DNA of 64,000 bases, from positions 31,893,371 to 31,957,370 of the forward strand of contig OY747707.1 of the NCBI GenBank assembly GCA_963556495.2, read 5' to 3'. The notes below the pieces were generated by a model, which was not told where the DNA came from, did not search any database, and saw only the letters and a program-made list of their open reading frames with translations. Both the position numbers and the translations under genes were made by a program. Shown here piece by piece: positions 46,201-56,149 of the stretch. Positions within the stretch are counted from its first letter, which is position 1; each line of letters starts with the position of its first letter. The stretch comes from Valencia hispanica (lineage: Eukaryota; Chordata; Actinopteri; Cyprinodontiformes; Valenciidae).

Positions 46201-49200
46201 AAGTCTGAGCTGTCCGCTCGCCTCCGGTCCTCCATGCGGTGATCAGCACACCGGCTCCACCCACTCCTGCCTGTGAGCCAGTCAGTCAGTCAAGACCAGC
46301 TCCTCCAGTCAGCCTGTCTGTTCCTGCCAGTGAGCAAGTCCCAGTCTAAGACCCAGTCCCAGTCTCAGAGCCAGTTCCAGTCTCAGAGCCAGTTCCGGTT
46401 TCAGCCTCTACCATTCCTGCAATCTTCCTGGCCATCGCATTGGCTGTTCTCCAGCATCTGGCGTCTCCCCATGGGTCGCCAGAGTCCCCGGAGAGGGTCA
46501 GGGAGGACCCGACCCCGTGGCTAGAGCTCCCAGGGAAGGTCAAGGAGGACCTGACCTCATCGTCAGAGTCCCCGGAGAGGGTCAAGGAGGACCTGTCCCC
46601 GTTGCTAGAGCTCCCGAGGTGGGTCAAGAAGGACTTGTCCCCGTCGCTAGAGCTCCCACGGAGGGTCAAGGATGACCCATCCCCGTCGTTGGAGCCTCTT
46701 CGTCGCCGATCGTTGTCGGTCGACCCGCCAGACTCAGCCCAGCCGGCCTCTGTGCCACCAGACTCAGCCCAGCCGGCCAGGCCTCTTCGTCGCCGTCAAC
46801 CAAACAAGCTCCTCAGCCGCTGCCTGTTCTTCAGAAGAGGACTACCAGGCTGTCCACCAGAACTCAGCCTGGCAACTGGACTTCCATCCGACTGTCCGCC
46901 AGATCTCCAGGTCTTCATAGGAGGACCACCGGGCTGTCCGCCCGACCGCCGTCCAGCCACAGGACGCCGCCCGGGCTGTCTGCCCTGCTGCCGTCCTTTA
47001 AAGGGCCACCCTCCTGGCCATCCACTAGACCTCCAGGTCCTCAGGGGCCACCCTCCTGGCCATCCGCCAGACCTCCAGGTCCTCAAGGGCTGCCCTCCTG
47101 GCCGTCCCCCAGACCTCCAGGTCCTCAGGGGCCACCCTCCTGCCATCCGCCAGACCTCCAGATCCTCAGGGGCCGCCCTTCTGGCCATCCGCCAGACCTC
47201 CAGGTCCTCAGGGGCCGCCCTTCTGGCCGTCCACCAGACCTCCAGATCCTCAAGGTCTGCCCTCCTGGCCGTCCACCAGACCTCCAGATCCTCAGGGGCC
47301 GCCCTCTTGGCCGTCCGCCAGACCTCCAGGTCCTCAGGGGCCGCCCTTCTGGCCGTCCACCAGACCTCCAGGTCCTCAGGGGCCGCCCTCCTGGCCGTCC
47401 GCCAGACCTCCAGGTCCTCAGGGGCCGCCCTCCTGGCCGTCCGCCAGTCCTCCAGGTCCTCAGGGGGCGCCCTTCTGGCCGTCCACCAGACCTCCAGATC
47501 CTAAAGGGCCGCCCTCCTGGCCGTCCGCCAGACCTCCAGGTCCTATGGGGCCGCCCTTCTGGCCGTCCGTCAGACCTCCAGGTCCTCAGGGGGCCCCCTT
47601 CTGGCCGTCCACCAGACCTCCAGATCCTCCACGGCGTCTGCGCTTGGGTCCATGCACCACACCATAGTTCCTGACAGATTCTGTCTTTCAACCCTACCTA
47701 CCTACATTTTAACCATAGGTTTATCAGTCTTTATGACTAAATAAGCCAGAGGAGCAAGTCCAGATCTGCCTGTGTTTATTATATCGAGGTTATGTCAAGA
47801 GAAAAGGGTTCTGGTAATCTTCTTGCAGTATGACCACAATATTGATTCCAGAGAATAAATACTTGCATAAAAGCCTGCAGTTTTGTTCTAAAGTATAAAT
47901 CAGGGCATAGTGAACCTGTAATCGAAGAAAACAATATCATACTTGCTTAGCACTGCACCGATTGGTTACTGTGTCAAATTAATGAAACATTAAGACTAAA
48001 GTAGAGAATTACACGGTCCCTTTTAAAAATATGCTCTCCATGATGTCAAAACAGCAAAATCAAGAATCTATTTTATTTGGAAGTATATATCTTAAAAAGT
48101 TGCTCTGCTGAAATGTGTTAGGAGTTTGGTAGACTATTTTTCCATCCTTTGCTGGACTTTCAGTCTTTGTCATTGCTAGGCTTCTTTGAGTCTGATGGGA
48201 GTTTTTCTCCATCTAATCCTTTATATTTCAAACTGGTTCCCAGTGGAATTAGATTGTGCAAACTGCATTCTGTGTCCTTGTTTGGATTTGTGGCTAAACA
48301 TTTGGCGAGTTCTGCCTTAATTCCCTCCACTGTGACATTTGCCACCGAGCTCTACTGAAACCAGAACCCCTGAAGTTTTCAGTGGTATTTGCACATCAAG
48401 GTACTTCCTCAATTGTTCACTTGTTACACAAAATGCCTTTATTAAGTTGTAACATACAGGTCATACTCTACCCAACAATCTAATCACACAGAATGGCAGA
48501 TGCCTTTACATATAGCCTACTCTTGATCAAAATCTTAAGGGTTTCATAGCGAGAAGCCAAATCATTTTTTTGATATTTAATATGGATGGGATCCATTCCA
48601 ATGCTCTCTATAAAAAACAAAATAATTCAGTGATATCTGTAAAACTAAACTTGATGTGTTTGCTTCTTCTCTATGGTCCACTGAGACTGCTTCTTTGTTA
48701 ATTGGAGCTATCTAAATAAACTGAGCTGGACTAAATTATATCACCCAGTGAGATAATTAGCAAGCAAGGTAAACAATAATGCATCCACTCTACACCGATG
48801 ATCACAGAAAGAGCTTTGAGGTATTCTGGCCTGAAGGAACGGGTAAATGTGCTGAGGGAGTTATCACTGAGCACACAGGAAAAGCTAATTGGCTTTGATT
48901 AATCAGAAGCCAGTATAACACATTTAATTAGGCTGGAGGAAGAGTGACGCTACAGAAACAGACAGTTGCTCTCTCTTTCTTTTGCCAGTCATGTGTCTGT
49001 ATATTTTCATTATACACACAGATGTATGTGCACGCTCTGGCTCAGACACACATAAACCAAATTAAACATTTTAAGTTGCTACCATTGCCATGCCTGCTTC
49101 GGTGGAGTAACCCTGATGTTCTCTCAGAAGCACAGCCACCATATTAGAGCTTTATATTTGCAGGGGAGGTTGCGTGACAGATGGTGAAGCCACATGTCGG

Positions 49201-49225
49201 TAGATGTGTGTGCATGTGTGTGTGG

Positions 49226-49262
<37 letters not shown>

Positions 49263-52200
49263 GAGATGAAAGAGACAGCAAAAGACTGACTTGCTGACTT
49301 TTTCCTGACCGGTCTGTGCCTAAATCCTTCGCTAAGCCTGCAAGTGATACAAAAACAGTTCAGCTGAATTTTTGTGATTAATTCACTGGAACTACATGCA
49401 TGGGTTAAATGTGATCCATTTATTTGTTTAAAATCTCTCTTTTCACAGCTGAACAGTGCTACAATTTTACAATTTATCTGAACATTATAAAGCGTTATGA
49501 TAAGCAGGCAGATAATAAGTGGAGTTCGGATAATGCTCCCCAGCCAGCTGTGCACAAGGCATGTATGTACATCTCAGCTGATTACTGCAAATCAAAACAT
49601 AGGTACAGGCTTAGTTATGTTGGCACAAGTCATAGAGTCATTACTGTACCATTATGGTTTCTAAGTGTTAGAGTCAATAGTCACAAATTACTATTAATTG
49701 CTCAGTGGCCTAATTTAATAGAAAGCACTGATTAATGATGGCCGGATTAAGATAAACCTCAGTAAACTCCAAAATTTAGATTACAAAAAGACCACTTTAG
49801 ATCTGGCTTTAGATGGAGTCATTGATTAATTAACATTCCTAAATATGACAGAAAAAGCACAATTTACAGTGTAAATAAAGGACAAAACTGGAAGCTGTTG
49901 CTATTTTTTTTTTAAGGAAATACATGAGAGATGCATGGAACTTTTGTTTTGAACTCGAGTATCACATTTACATGTGGCCCTTTTAATCTATTAATATTTT
50001 AGTAAAAATAGATGTTGTGATCCCCGGGTGTTTGTCTTTTGTTAGTGATTTTCCTTATTTAGTTCTATTTTCATGTTTAGCTATTCTTAGTCTTTCTTGT
50101 GATTTCTGTACTTTCTGGTTTCCCCGTAGTCTTGTCTTTAGTTAGTTTCTTAAGATCCTTCTAGTTTACCAGTTTTCTGTCTCCCAGCCATTTCACCTCC
50201 TGTCCCAGCTAATCACTTCCACCTGCTCACTCCCCCTCAGCTGCAACCGCTTCCCTTAATTGGTCCTGCTCCTTCTCTGCTTCACTCTCCTCCCTCAGTA
50301 TAAATATGGCCCTCTTTCAGTCACAACTCGCTGGTTCGTCCGTCTTTCTTCCCCGCCTGATTCCTGCCTTCCTTGTTGCCCGTCTGGTTCCTGTGTTTCC
50401 CTGTTGCTGCCTGTACCCTCTCGAGTTTCTGTAAGTTCCGTGTGGTTTTTCATTAAATCATTTTTTGTATTTACTCTGCTGCTTTTGGGTCCAGTTTAAA
50501 CTGCAAAACATGACAGAACGAACCAGCCAGTCTTTGGACCCAGCAGAAGCTCGCTGTCTCCCCACGTTGCGCCTGTATTTAAGGCAGCATTTGGACCTAA
50601 TGGCCACTCTCTCCCCGCCTTGGGTTCGGATCGGGGCTGCAGAGGAACTGTTGGCTTTGCTAAGGCCCTGGTCGCCATTACTGGCCGAGCTGGGGTTGAC
50701 TGCATTTTGGGAAGAGGCGGAGTGGAACAAACTGGCAACATTTTCTGGCCAGTTGGGGAGGCCTCTCCCGCCTCGACCCCAGGTGAAGCCCCCTAGTTTC
50801 GGCCCGGCCTTGACAGTCTGCCAGCTCTCGGGGGGTGTCCCAGAGGACACGCCTCTGATCCCAGGCTCCGCAGGGGGTGTTTTGGAGGACACGCCCCTGG
50901 TTCCTGTTTCCGCCGGGGGAGTCCGGGAGGACACGCCTCGGGTTCCTGTCTCCACAGGAGGTGTCCCAAGGGACACACCGCTGGTTCCTGTTCCTGACTC
51001 CGCAGAGGGTGCTCCAGAGGACACGCCTCTGAATCCTGTTCCTGTCTCCGCCGGGGGTGTCTGGGAGGACACGCCTCGGGTTCCTGTCTCCGCCGGGGGT
51101 GTCCAGGGGGACACGCCTCGGGCTCCTGTCTCCGCCGGGGGTGTCCAGGGGGACACGCCTCGGGCTCCTGTCTCCGCCGGGGGTGTCCAGGGGGACACGC
51201 CTCGGGCTCCTGTCTCCGCCGAGGGTGTCCAGAGGGACACGCCTCGGGATCCAGACTCCGCCGAGGGTGTCCAGAGGGACACGCCTCGGGATCCAGACTC
51301 CGCCGAGGGTGTCCAGAGGGACACGCCTCGGGATCCAGACTCCGCCGAGGGTGACCAGAGGGACACGCCACAAGGTTCTGCTCCGCAGCCGGGCCGCCAC
51401 GCCTCCTGGTTCCTCGTCGCCGGCCGCCACGCCTCCTGGTTCCTCGTCGCCGGCCGCCACGCCTCCTGGTTCCTCGTCGCCGGCCGCCACGCCTCCTGGT
51501 TCCTCGTCGCCGGCCGCCACGCCTCCTGGTTCCTCGTCGCCGGCCTCCTCGCCTCTTGGTTCCTCGTCGCCCGGCCTCCTCGTCGCCCGGCCTCCTCGTC
51601 GCCCGGCCTCCTCGTCGCCGTCTTCTGGTTCCTCGTCGTCGCAGGCCTCCACCCACCCTGGATGTGTGTGTTTTTGTTTTGGACTCTGGCCCTCCTTCCG
51701 AGGCCCCCTCCGCCCACCCTGGTTGGGTTGGGTTCGGTTTGTTTTTGTTGGACTTCTAGGGGCGTCTGGTATCCGCCCTTGAGGGGGAGGTTGTGTTGTG
51801 ATCCCCAGGTGTTTGTCTTTTGTTAGTGATTTTCCTTATTTAGTTCTATTTTCATGTTTAGCTATTCTTAGTCTTTCTTGTGATTTCTGTACTTTCTGGT
51901 TTCCCCGTAGTCTTGTCTTTAGTTAGTTTCTTAAGATCCTTCTAGTTTACCAGTTTTCTGTCTCCCAGCCATTTCACCTCCTGTCCCAGCTAATCACTTC
52001 CACCTGCTCACTCCCCCTCAGCTGCAACCGCTTCCCTTAATTGGTCTTGCTCCTTCTCTGCTTCACTCTCCTCCCTCAGTATAAATATGGCCCTCTTTCA
52101 GTCACAACTCGCTGGTTCGTCCGTCTTTCTTCCCCGCCTGATTCCTGCCTTCCTTGTTGCCCGTCTGGTTCCTGTGTTTCCCTGTTGCTGCCTGTACCCT

Positions 52201-55200
52201 CCCGAGTTTCTGTAAGTTCCGTGTGGTTTTTCATTAAATCATTTTTTGTATTTACTCTGCTGCTTTTGGGTCCAGTTTAAACTGCAAAACATGACAATAG
52301 AGGGATTATTTGTTTATCAACACCGCAATTACATTACTCCCTGGTTCACTATGTTATTATTTGTAGTTATCTTGCAGCTGCGATATTGAGGGCTGTTCCA
52401 TGAAGCGAGCTAAAAAAAAAGTCTAGGCCTATAGCCTTGCTTGAATTAGTCTAACGATTCACGCCAGGCTTATTCTGTTTCACGAACGAATCTCAGGTGG
52501 ATTAAATCCACTAACTCAAGCAATGCTTAACAAGCCAGGCTCATGTGCGTCCACACTACATTATAGTGAACCCCTGTCAATCGATGCTAGATAATTGAGA
52601 ATGGAAGGAAAGGAAAAAGCCATGTTCTTCTCCTAGGCTGAGTAAGAATTATTCATTCAAGCCTATGAGCATTACAAATACATCATACACAACACAGAAG
52701 GACAAAAAAGAAAACCTAAGAAAGCATAAGGAAAGACTAAACAGAGTGGAACTAAGAATAACGAAATTTGGGAAAAATAAGACTAAAGGAGACTAAGAAC
52801 TGAAATGAGAAACAAAAAGTTATTTGTAATTAATAATGCTCGGTGTCAGGAGCAACATGGGTGGAACAAAGTTTCTGGCAGCAAGGAAAGATTAAATACA
52901 GTAATATTCTTCAAAATGATAAAATTGAAATCTAATTAGAACTACATGTTAAAAGATAAACCAAACAGCAAACTGCAGCTGCTGCATGGCTTGCTTAACT
53001 TTGCAAGAATAGGACGAAACGAGATGAAAAGCAATACTGAAATAAAGCCCCTCCTACTCCACTTCTGTCATCAGTTCAATCAGTTCATTTATGTTATATT
53101 TGACGACATGGATTGGCACTGTGGTAACAGAGTCATTAGTGTAAATGCCAAGCAGTGGTGGAGAGCTAACATGTCGTTGTGCAGCACCACAAGTAGGTTA
53201 GGTGCCATCACAGGGGAGCAGGTGTTATCAACGCTGACCAGCTGCTGCCTGTCAGTGAGAAGGGATTGCAACCAGCAAATAAAATATAGATTAACCCCTA
53301 ACCAATGTCTTTTATAGAATAAAGTTGGTCTGGATTGTATTATATGCAGATGAAAAGTCTTCTACAATATCTAAGGCTTATGGTTTAATGAGGTGGAAGT
53401 GGGTGGGAGGGGGCTTTTTGCTATCTGCAAATAGAAGTTTTGGGAAAACGTCACCTCCATTGGAAGAGAGCTTTTTTTTTTCTTTAATGACCCAACTAAA
53501 CTATACTGTGGAATATCACTGCACCCCTTAGACAATGTTTTTGGATCAAACGAGGGGCTTCTGGTTGCATGAATACCTTTCATAAAACTAAAAGGTGGCA
53601 ATAGCAATACATTTTGTTTAGGGGTTTGAGAAGGTTGCAGATTTTAGCAAAGGTAATTTGCCTGCTTTCCATGTAAAAATGTTGGGGCTTTAGTCATGTA
53701 TGGGCTTGCACATGGTGCTACCTGTGAATCCGTGAAGATTGCAGCTTATATGTGTGATGGGCTTGGTGTCCTGCAGATGTGGCACACACGGGGACCTCTA
53801 ATCCCCCCGGATACAGACACGGTGGGTAACCTTTTGAAAGAGTGTTGTGGCCAAGCAAGCTGCAAAGTGAAGGCAAAAGAAAATAACGTAGACTTTTGAG
53901 GATATGACCAAATGATGCTGTCTCTGCCTCAGACCTCAGATTGCCTTTTTGTATTTTACTTTATTTTTATTCAAGGGAAAGGCCACCTTAGTGACTAACT
54001 TTAAAAACAGCAAATAAACTACTCTAAATAATTACTTGCTGGTGCATGGTGAACTGTATTACGTGAACAAAAACATGAAAGTTTAGGACAGTAAATGGCT
54101 GTTTTTACTTGTTGTATGGCTCTAATAGAGTAAACACAGATTGCTATTGCTTATCAGTTTATAGCACAATGGTAGAACATAATAATTATTGGAAAAGTCT
54201 AAATGATTTCAATATTAAGAGTTATATTTCCTTTATCTTCCTAAATTTATTTATTTTCTGATGACATTATGAAAGCACATTAAACTGATGTTTTGGTGCA
54301 CTAAAGGGACTTGTTATTTACTCTGGGGAATGGCACAGAAAATGTTGACCTAGACAATATTAATGTAGGTGGGTTTTTCTCTATTCTTCTGGCTTTTAAA
54401 GTATTTTATTCTATCCAGTATGCCCAACCCGGGTGTTCTCCACATAAAAGAAGGGAGATCTGGTGGTTGATAGGATTTAGCTGTTTGGTATAGTGAATTA
54501 GTACAGATTTATTTAAGAAAAAATTTTGTTTCCAAGAAAATAATTACCTTTTTTTCTAGAATCAGAAAATATAAAGAAAAATATGTTCATTGGATCATTA
54601 GACCTTTCTAAATATACTGTACATTAATAACACTGTAATTTCTTCATTTTATCAGCTGGTAGAGGATGCAATGTACAGTTACAAAACAATTGTTCATAAT
54701 GTGATATTTATATTACACAGGCAATTATACAGGCATCTTACACAAATATAGAGTACGATTATTTCTCTTTTCAATTAAATGTGGTCAAATTAGCTACAAT
54801 GTAACTTTCAGTATGATTTTACTTATTCTAGAAACTAAGGAAACAACCAGATTGCATCAGAGCTGCAGTATGGTTAAATATTTTGAATTACTATTGCATT
54901 AACCACAGAGACAAAACAGAGTCATTAGAGACAGTCACATATAATGTGACTTTTTTATTTACAAAGTCTTAAGCTTAATCTTGAAGAAAGACAGAGTGTC
55001 TGCCTCTCATTCCCAAACCTGGAGCCGCCCACCTGGGGTGGAGTCTGGTCGTGAAAGGTCCATGCAATTTACTACCCTTTAAAAAGTTGGGAAACCACAA
55101 ATAAGCAAATAATAGGAGCAAAGAGCTTGCTTGAGATAAAGTGAAAATATGACATCTTAATGTCACAGGGCTTATTGTTACAAGAATGATTTTATATTTA

Positions 55201-55858
55201 ATTATAGAGAAACCAATAAAAGGAAACTATTACTGGAGAAACTCTTGATCCAGCATTTTGGAGGACCGTCAGTGAGCTGTGTGTTAGTACTAATTGGCTG
55301 CTTCTATGTCCACGATTTGCCACTTTACAAGTATATCTGGGGTATATAATTTCTGTTTAGGAGTACTATCGCAGCCACCATTGCAATCAAAACCTCTTCT
55401 TTTCAGAAACATATCAGGATATTAAATATAGTCTTTTCATTAACATCCACACAAACACAAGGAGCAAGAAATAATAAGCAGTAAAGTTATATGCGGCTGT
55501 TGTCACCAGGTTGTTCAATAAAACAAATTAATGAAAATAAAAACAAATTTTTTTTTTCATTGCAACAAAGACTTCATCTTTAATATCCTGTGTTCTTTTT
55601 GAGCAGGGGAGGACCACACACTCCGCATCCTGCTCTACTCGCTCATCTTCTTCTTGAGTGTTTTTGGCAATCTGCTGATCATCGTGGTGCTCACGATCAA
55701 TAACTGCATGCACACTGTCACCAACACCTTCCTGTTGTCACTCGCCATGAGCGACCTGATGATGGCCATATTCTGCATGCCTTTCAACCTGATCCCCAGC
55801 ATTCTCAAGGACTTCATCTTTGGAGCTCTGATGTGCAAGATAGTGGCCTACCTCATGG
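37243..55858 (+). CDS. Cholecystokinin receptor-like GPCR, first two coding exons (partial)
   Basis: Exon 1 (37243-37402) encodes a 53-residue extracellular N-terminus with three N-glycosylation sequons (N7, N29, N36) and two Cys (C15, C39), and ends one base into a codon. Exon 2 (55607-55858, 252 bp) completes that codon. It encodes TM1 with its conserved GN (LSVFGNLLIIVV), the first intracellular loop, TM2 with the conserved Asp (LAMSDLMMAIF) and the Cys at the top of TM3 (MCKIVAYLMG). The segment CMPFNLIPSILKDFIFG is close to the CCK1 receptor and less like CCK2. These receptors bind CCK and gastrin peptides at the plasma membrane and signal mainly through Gq. About 137 of some 430 residues are here. 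I find no exon for TM3-TM7 before 64000, so the gene continues to the right. The 18.2 kb intron is full of transposons. Confidence 0.85.
37403..42058 (+). other. First part of the receptor intron: repeats only
   Basis: About 38100-38250 is the teleost 'ccatccatta... gggtacaccctggacaggtcgcc' repeat, a partner of the one at 32495. About 39090-39440 is a widespread teleost repeat with 'ggcagatggccgctcc', 'gggagtttttcctcacc' and an 'aaataaactgaatt' tail, probably a LINE end. The remainder is AT-rich and shows no exon. Confidence 0.55.
42339..42468 (-). CDS. MADF (Myb/SANT-like) domain exon of a Harbinger element
   Basis: The frame starts MEDKLIVAV and continues with ELYDPSSSFYKDRKRSDLIW, ending in phase 1 at a donor (CCAG then GTAAGC). 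It shows the MADF hallmarks: Leu-Ile near the start, the LYD and YKD motifs, and the Trp of the third helix. In autonomous Harbinger elements the second protein, a Myb/SANT-like DNA-binding factor, brings the transposase to the nucleus and to the ends. Only the first exon is present, with no downstream partner. Confidence 0.7.
42588..42626. repeat. 39-bp near-perfect palindrome
   Basis: Two 19-base arms (left arm begins gcagcagacgccccgacgg) flank a single A at 42607. The sequence is GC-rich and would form a stable hairpin. It sits inside the Harbinger element about 150 bp from its right end. It may be a subterminal transposase-binding array or the scar of an internal inversion. Confidence 0.9.
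42781..45305 (+). other. Receptor intron: AT-rich with repeat fragments
   Basis: About 43060-43135 has the repeat wording 'ccttggtggagatctgcgctctccgagtgc', common in teleost genomes (given here in part). About 43905-43965 is an L2 tail ('acaaataaaattgccttgcc'). No exon is recognised. Confidence 0.45.
45639..45806 (+). pseudogene. Gag-like N-terminal frame of LTR element A, broken
   Basis: An ATG 20 bp after the 5' LTR opens 55 codons starting MDPAEAKDPEVLRALWSRL, then stops at TAG (45804-45806); related sequence continues in another frame. The DPAEA start and a GAEDFLLETLPRL block resemble the start of the frame in LTR element B. Ty3/Gypsy elements of fish often start gag with a similar DPAE motif. 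The break suggests the copy no longer encodes a full protein. Confidence 0.55.
46440..47504 (+). CDS. Pro-rich repeat frame in LTR element A
   Basis: An open frame of 354 codons covers two kinds of 14-residue repeats. The first array (about 46480-46690) has five units such as ERVKEDLSPLLELP. The second (about 46990-47635) has roughly 15 units such as PPDLQVLRGHPPGR, each 42 bp. The frame drifts within the array because some units differ in length. Open frames on the opposite strand arise from the same repeats. I recognise no function. Whether this is ever translated is unknown. Confidence 0.35.
   Translation: MAVLQHLASPHGSPESPERVREDPTPWLELPGKVKEDLTSSSESPERVKEDLSPLLELPRWVKKDLSPSLELPRRVKDDPSPSLEPLRRRSLSVDPPDSAQPASVPPDSAQPARPLRRRQPNKLLSRCLFFRRGLPGCPPELSLATGLPSDCPPDLQVFIGGPPGCPPDRRPATGRRPGCLPCCRPLKGHPPGHPLDLQVLRGHPPGHPPDLQVLKGCPPGRPPDLQVLRGHPPAIRQTSRSSGAALLAIRQTSRSSGAALLAVHQTSRSSRSALLAVHQTSRSSGAALLAVRQTSRSSGAALLAVHQTSRSSGAALLAVRQTSRSSGAALLAVRQSSRSSGGALLAVHQTSRS
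46990..47635. repeat. 42-bp tandem repeat array in LTR element A
   Basis: About 15 copies of a unit containing 'agacctccaggtcctcagg' and 'ggccgccctcctggccgtcc'. Neighbouring units differ by a few bases, and a few are shortened. The high GC and lack of stops give long spurious frames on both strands. Confidence 0.9.
47682..50007 (+). other. Receptor intron between the two LTR elements
   Basis: AT-rich, no exon recognised. A (GA)n tract lies at 49229-49259. No named transposon was identified. Confidence 0.5.
50510..51826 (+). CDS. 438-codon repeat protein frame spanning LTR element B
   Basis: The first ATG lies in the last bases of the 5' LTR and the frame stops 33 bp into the 3' LTR, so the whole internal region is open. 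Residues 1-100 form a gag-like head (LDPAEARCLPTL, GAAEELLALLRPWSPLLAELGL, FWEEAEWNKLATF). From about residue 108 come 13 units of a 14-residue repeat such as GGVQGDTPRAPVSA. After that come five to six units of the 10-residue repeat RHASWFLVAG, then a Ser/Pro-rich tail. There is no protease, reverse transcriptase, RNase H or integrase motif. The intact frame in a GC-rich repeat could partly reflect composition, but the head is not repetitive and is also open. Function is unknown; a particle-forming role is possible from the head. Confidence 0.55.
   Translation: MTERTSQSLDPAEARCLPTLRLYLRQHLDLMATLSPPWVRIGAAEELLALLRPWSPLLAELGLTAFWEEAEWNKLATFSGQLGRPLPPRPQVKPPSFGPALTVCQLSGGVPEDTPLIPGSAGGVLEDTPLVPVSAGGVREDTPRVPVSTGGVPRDTPLVPVPDSAEGAPEDTPLNPVPVSAGGVWEDTPRVPVSAGGVQGDTPRAPVSAGGVQGDTPRAPVSAGGVQGDTPRAPVSAEGVQRDTPRDPDSAEGVQRDTPRDPDSAEGVQRDTPRDPDSAEGDQRDTPQGSAPQPGRHASWFLVAGRHASWFLVAGRHASWFLVAGRHASWFLVAGRHASWFLVAGLLASWFLVARPPRRPASSSPGLLVAVFWFLVVAGLHPPWMCVFLFWTLALLPRPPPPTLVGLGSVCFCWTSRGVWYPPLRGRLCCDPQVFVFC
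50831..51387. repeat. 42-bp tandem repeat array in LTR element B
   Basis: Thirteen units, most exactly 42 bp, carry 'gtccagggggacacgcctcg' and 'gctcctgtctccgccgggg'. Units 7-9 and units 10-12 are near-identical triplets, which shows recent local amplification. Two early units are 48 bp, still a multiple of three. Confidence 0.9.
51395..51570. repeat. 30-bp tandem repeat array in LTR element B
   Basis: Five nearly identical 30-bp units starting 'cgccacgcctcctggttcct' are followed by a diverged sixth. A shorter 'cgtcgcccggcctcct' repeat continues to about 51620. All keep the long frame open. Confidence 0.9.
52302..55606 (+). other. Last part of the receptor intron
   Basis: No exon is recognised. 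About 52385-52560 has wording typical of another DNA-transposon family ('gctgttccatgaagcgagct', 'ctcaggtggattaaatccac') with local palindromes, perhaps a Harbinger or similar MITE. The remainder is AT-rich. Confidence 0.4.
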
Positions 55859-56149
55859 GTGAGTAACAAGAAGCTTGAGGGAAAAAGGGAAGTTCAACTG
55901 AACCATTACAATCGAAGGGGGTGGTCTAAATTACAAGTTGAGTTGTTTTCTAAGGAAGCTCTTAGAACCCAGGCAGCTTTCTGGAGCTTAATTGCTGACT
56001 TTGGGAGATTCGGTTTTCCTCTTCTCTCCCAGTCTGTTACCCTTTTAAATACTTCAAATGAAAGTCAATAGTATCCCTAAAACCTTCTAAAAAACATATT
56101 GAAGTTTGTGCCTATAACGTGAAAACGTAAAAGTATATATAGTAACAGG
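55859..56149 (+). other. Start of the second receptor intron
   Basis: The intron begins with GTGAGT at 55859. No TM3-coding exon follows before the transposon cluster or anywhere up to 64000. Confidence 0.5.

Larger units (their letters stand above)
45311..47676 (+). mobile_element. Non-autonomous Ty3/Gypsy-like LTR element A, with truncated 3' LTR
   Basis: The element is flanked by perfect 5-bp copies of GATTC (45306-45310 and 47677-47681). The 5' LTR, 45311-45618, begins TGTCATG and ends CTGACA, with AATAAA at 45549. At the right end only the last 47 bp of an LTR remain (47630-47676), matching 45571-45618 with several changes. The internal part has a gag-like start but no protease, reverse transcriptase or integrase. 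It is filled with 42-bp repeats. A deletion joining the repeat array to the LTR end would explain the right side. Confidence 0.75.
50013..52296 (+). mobile_element. Young non-autonomous LTR retrotransposon B
   Basis: Two 503-bp LTRs (50013-50515 and 51794-52296) begin TGTTGTGATCCCC and end ACATGACA. They differ at three sites by eye. The whole element is flanked by the perfect 5-bp duplication ATAGA (50008-50012 and 52297-52301). Each LTR has a TATA box (TATAAATA at 50299 in the first), an ATTAAA poly(A) signal (50452) and a donor-like GTAAGT. A purine tract (GAGGGGGAGG, 51781-51790) precedes the 3' LTR. The 1,278-bp internal region has no polymerase genes and is one open frame. Enzymes must come from an autonomous relative. 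Confidence 0.92.

Noticed and set aside
46990..47635. Regular repeats that might suggest a CRISPR-like array
   Set aside because: The units are contiguous tandem copies without unique spacers, and the genome is eukaryotic.
47125..47691. Minus-strand Arg/Gly-rich frame in LTR element A
   Set aside because: Antisense reading of the 42-bp repeat array.
50260..50499. 79-codon frame repeated identically at 52041-52280
   Set aside because: It is the same position in the two LTRs of element B, not a gene pair.
50458..51717. Long minus-strand frames (up to 419 codons) antisense to LTR element B
   Set aside because: GC-rich repeats without stops in any frame explain them; they have no promoter context, and the plus strand has the LTR signals.
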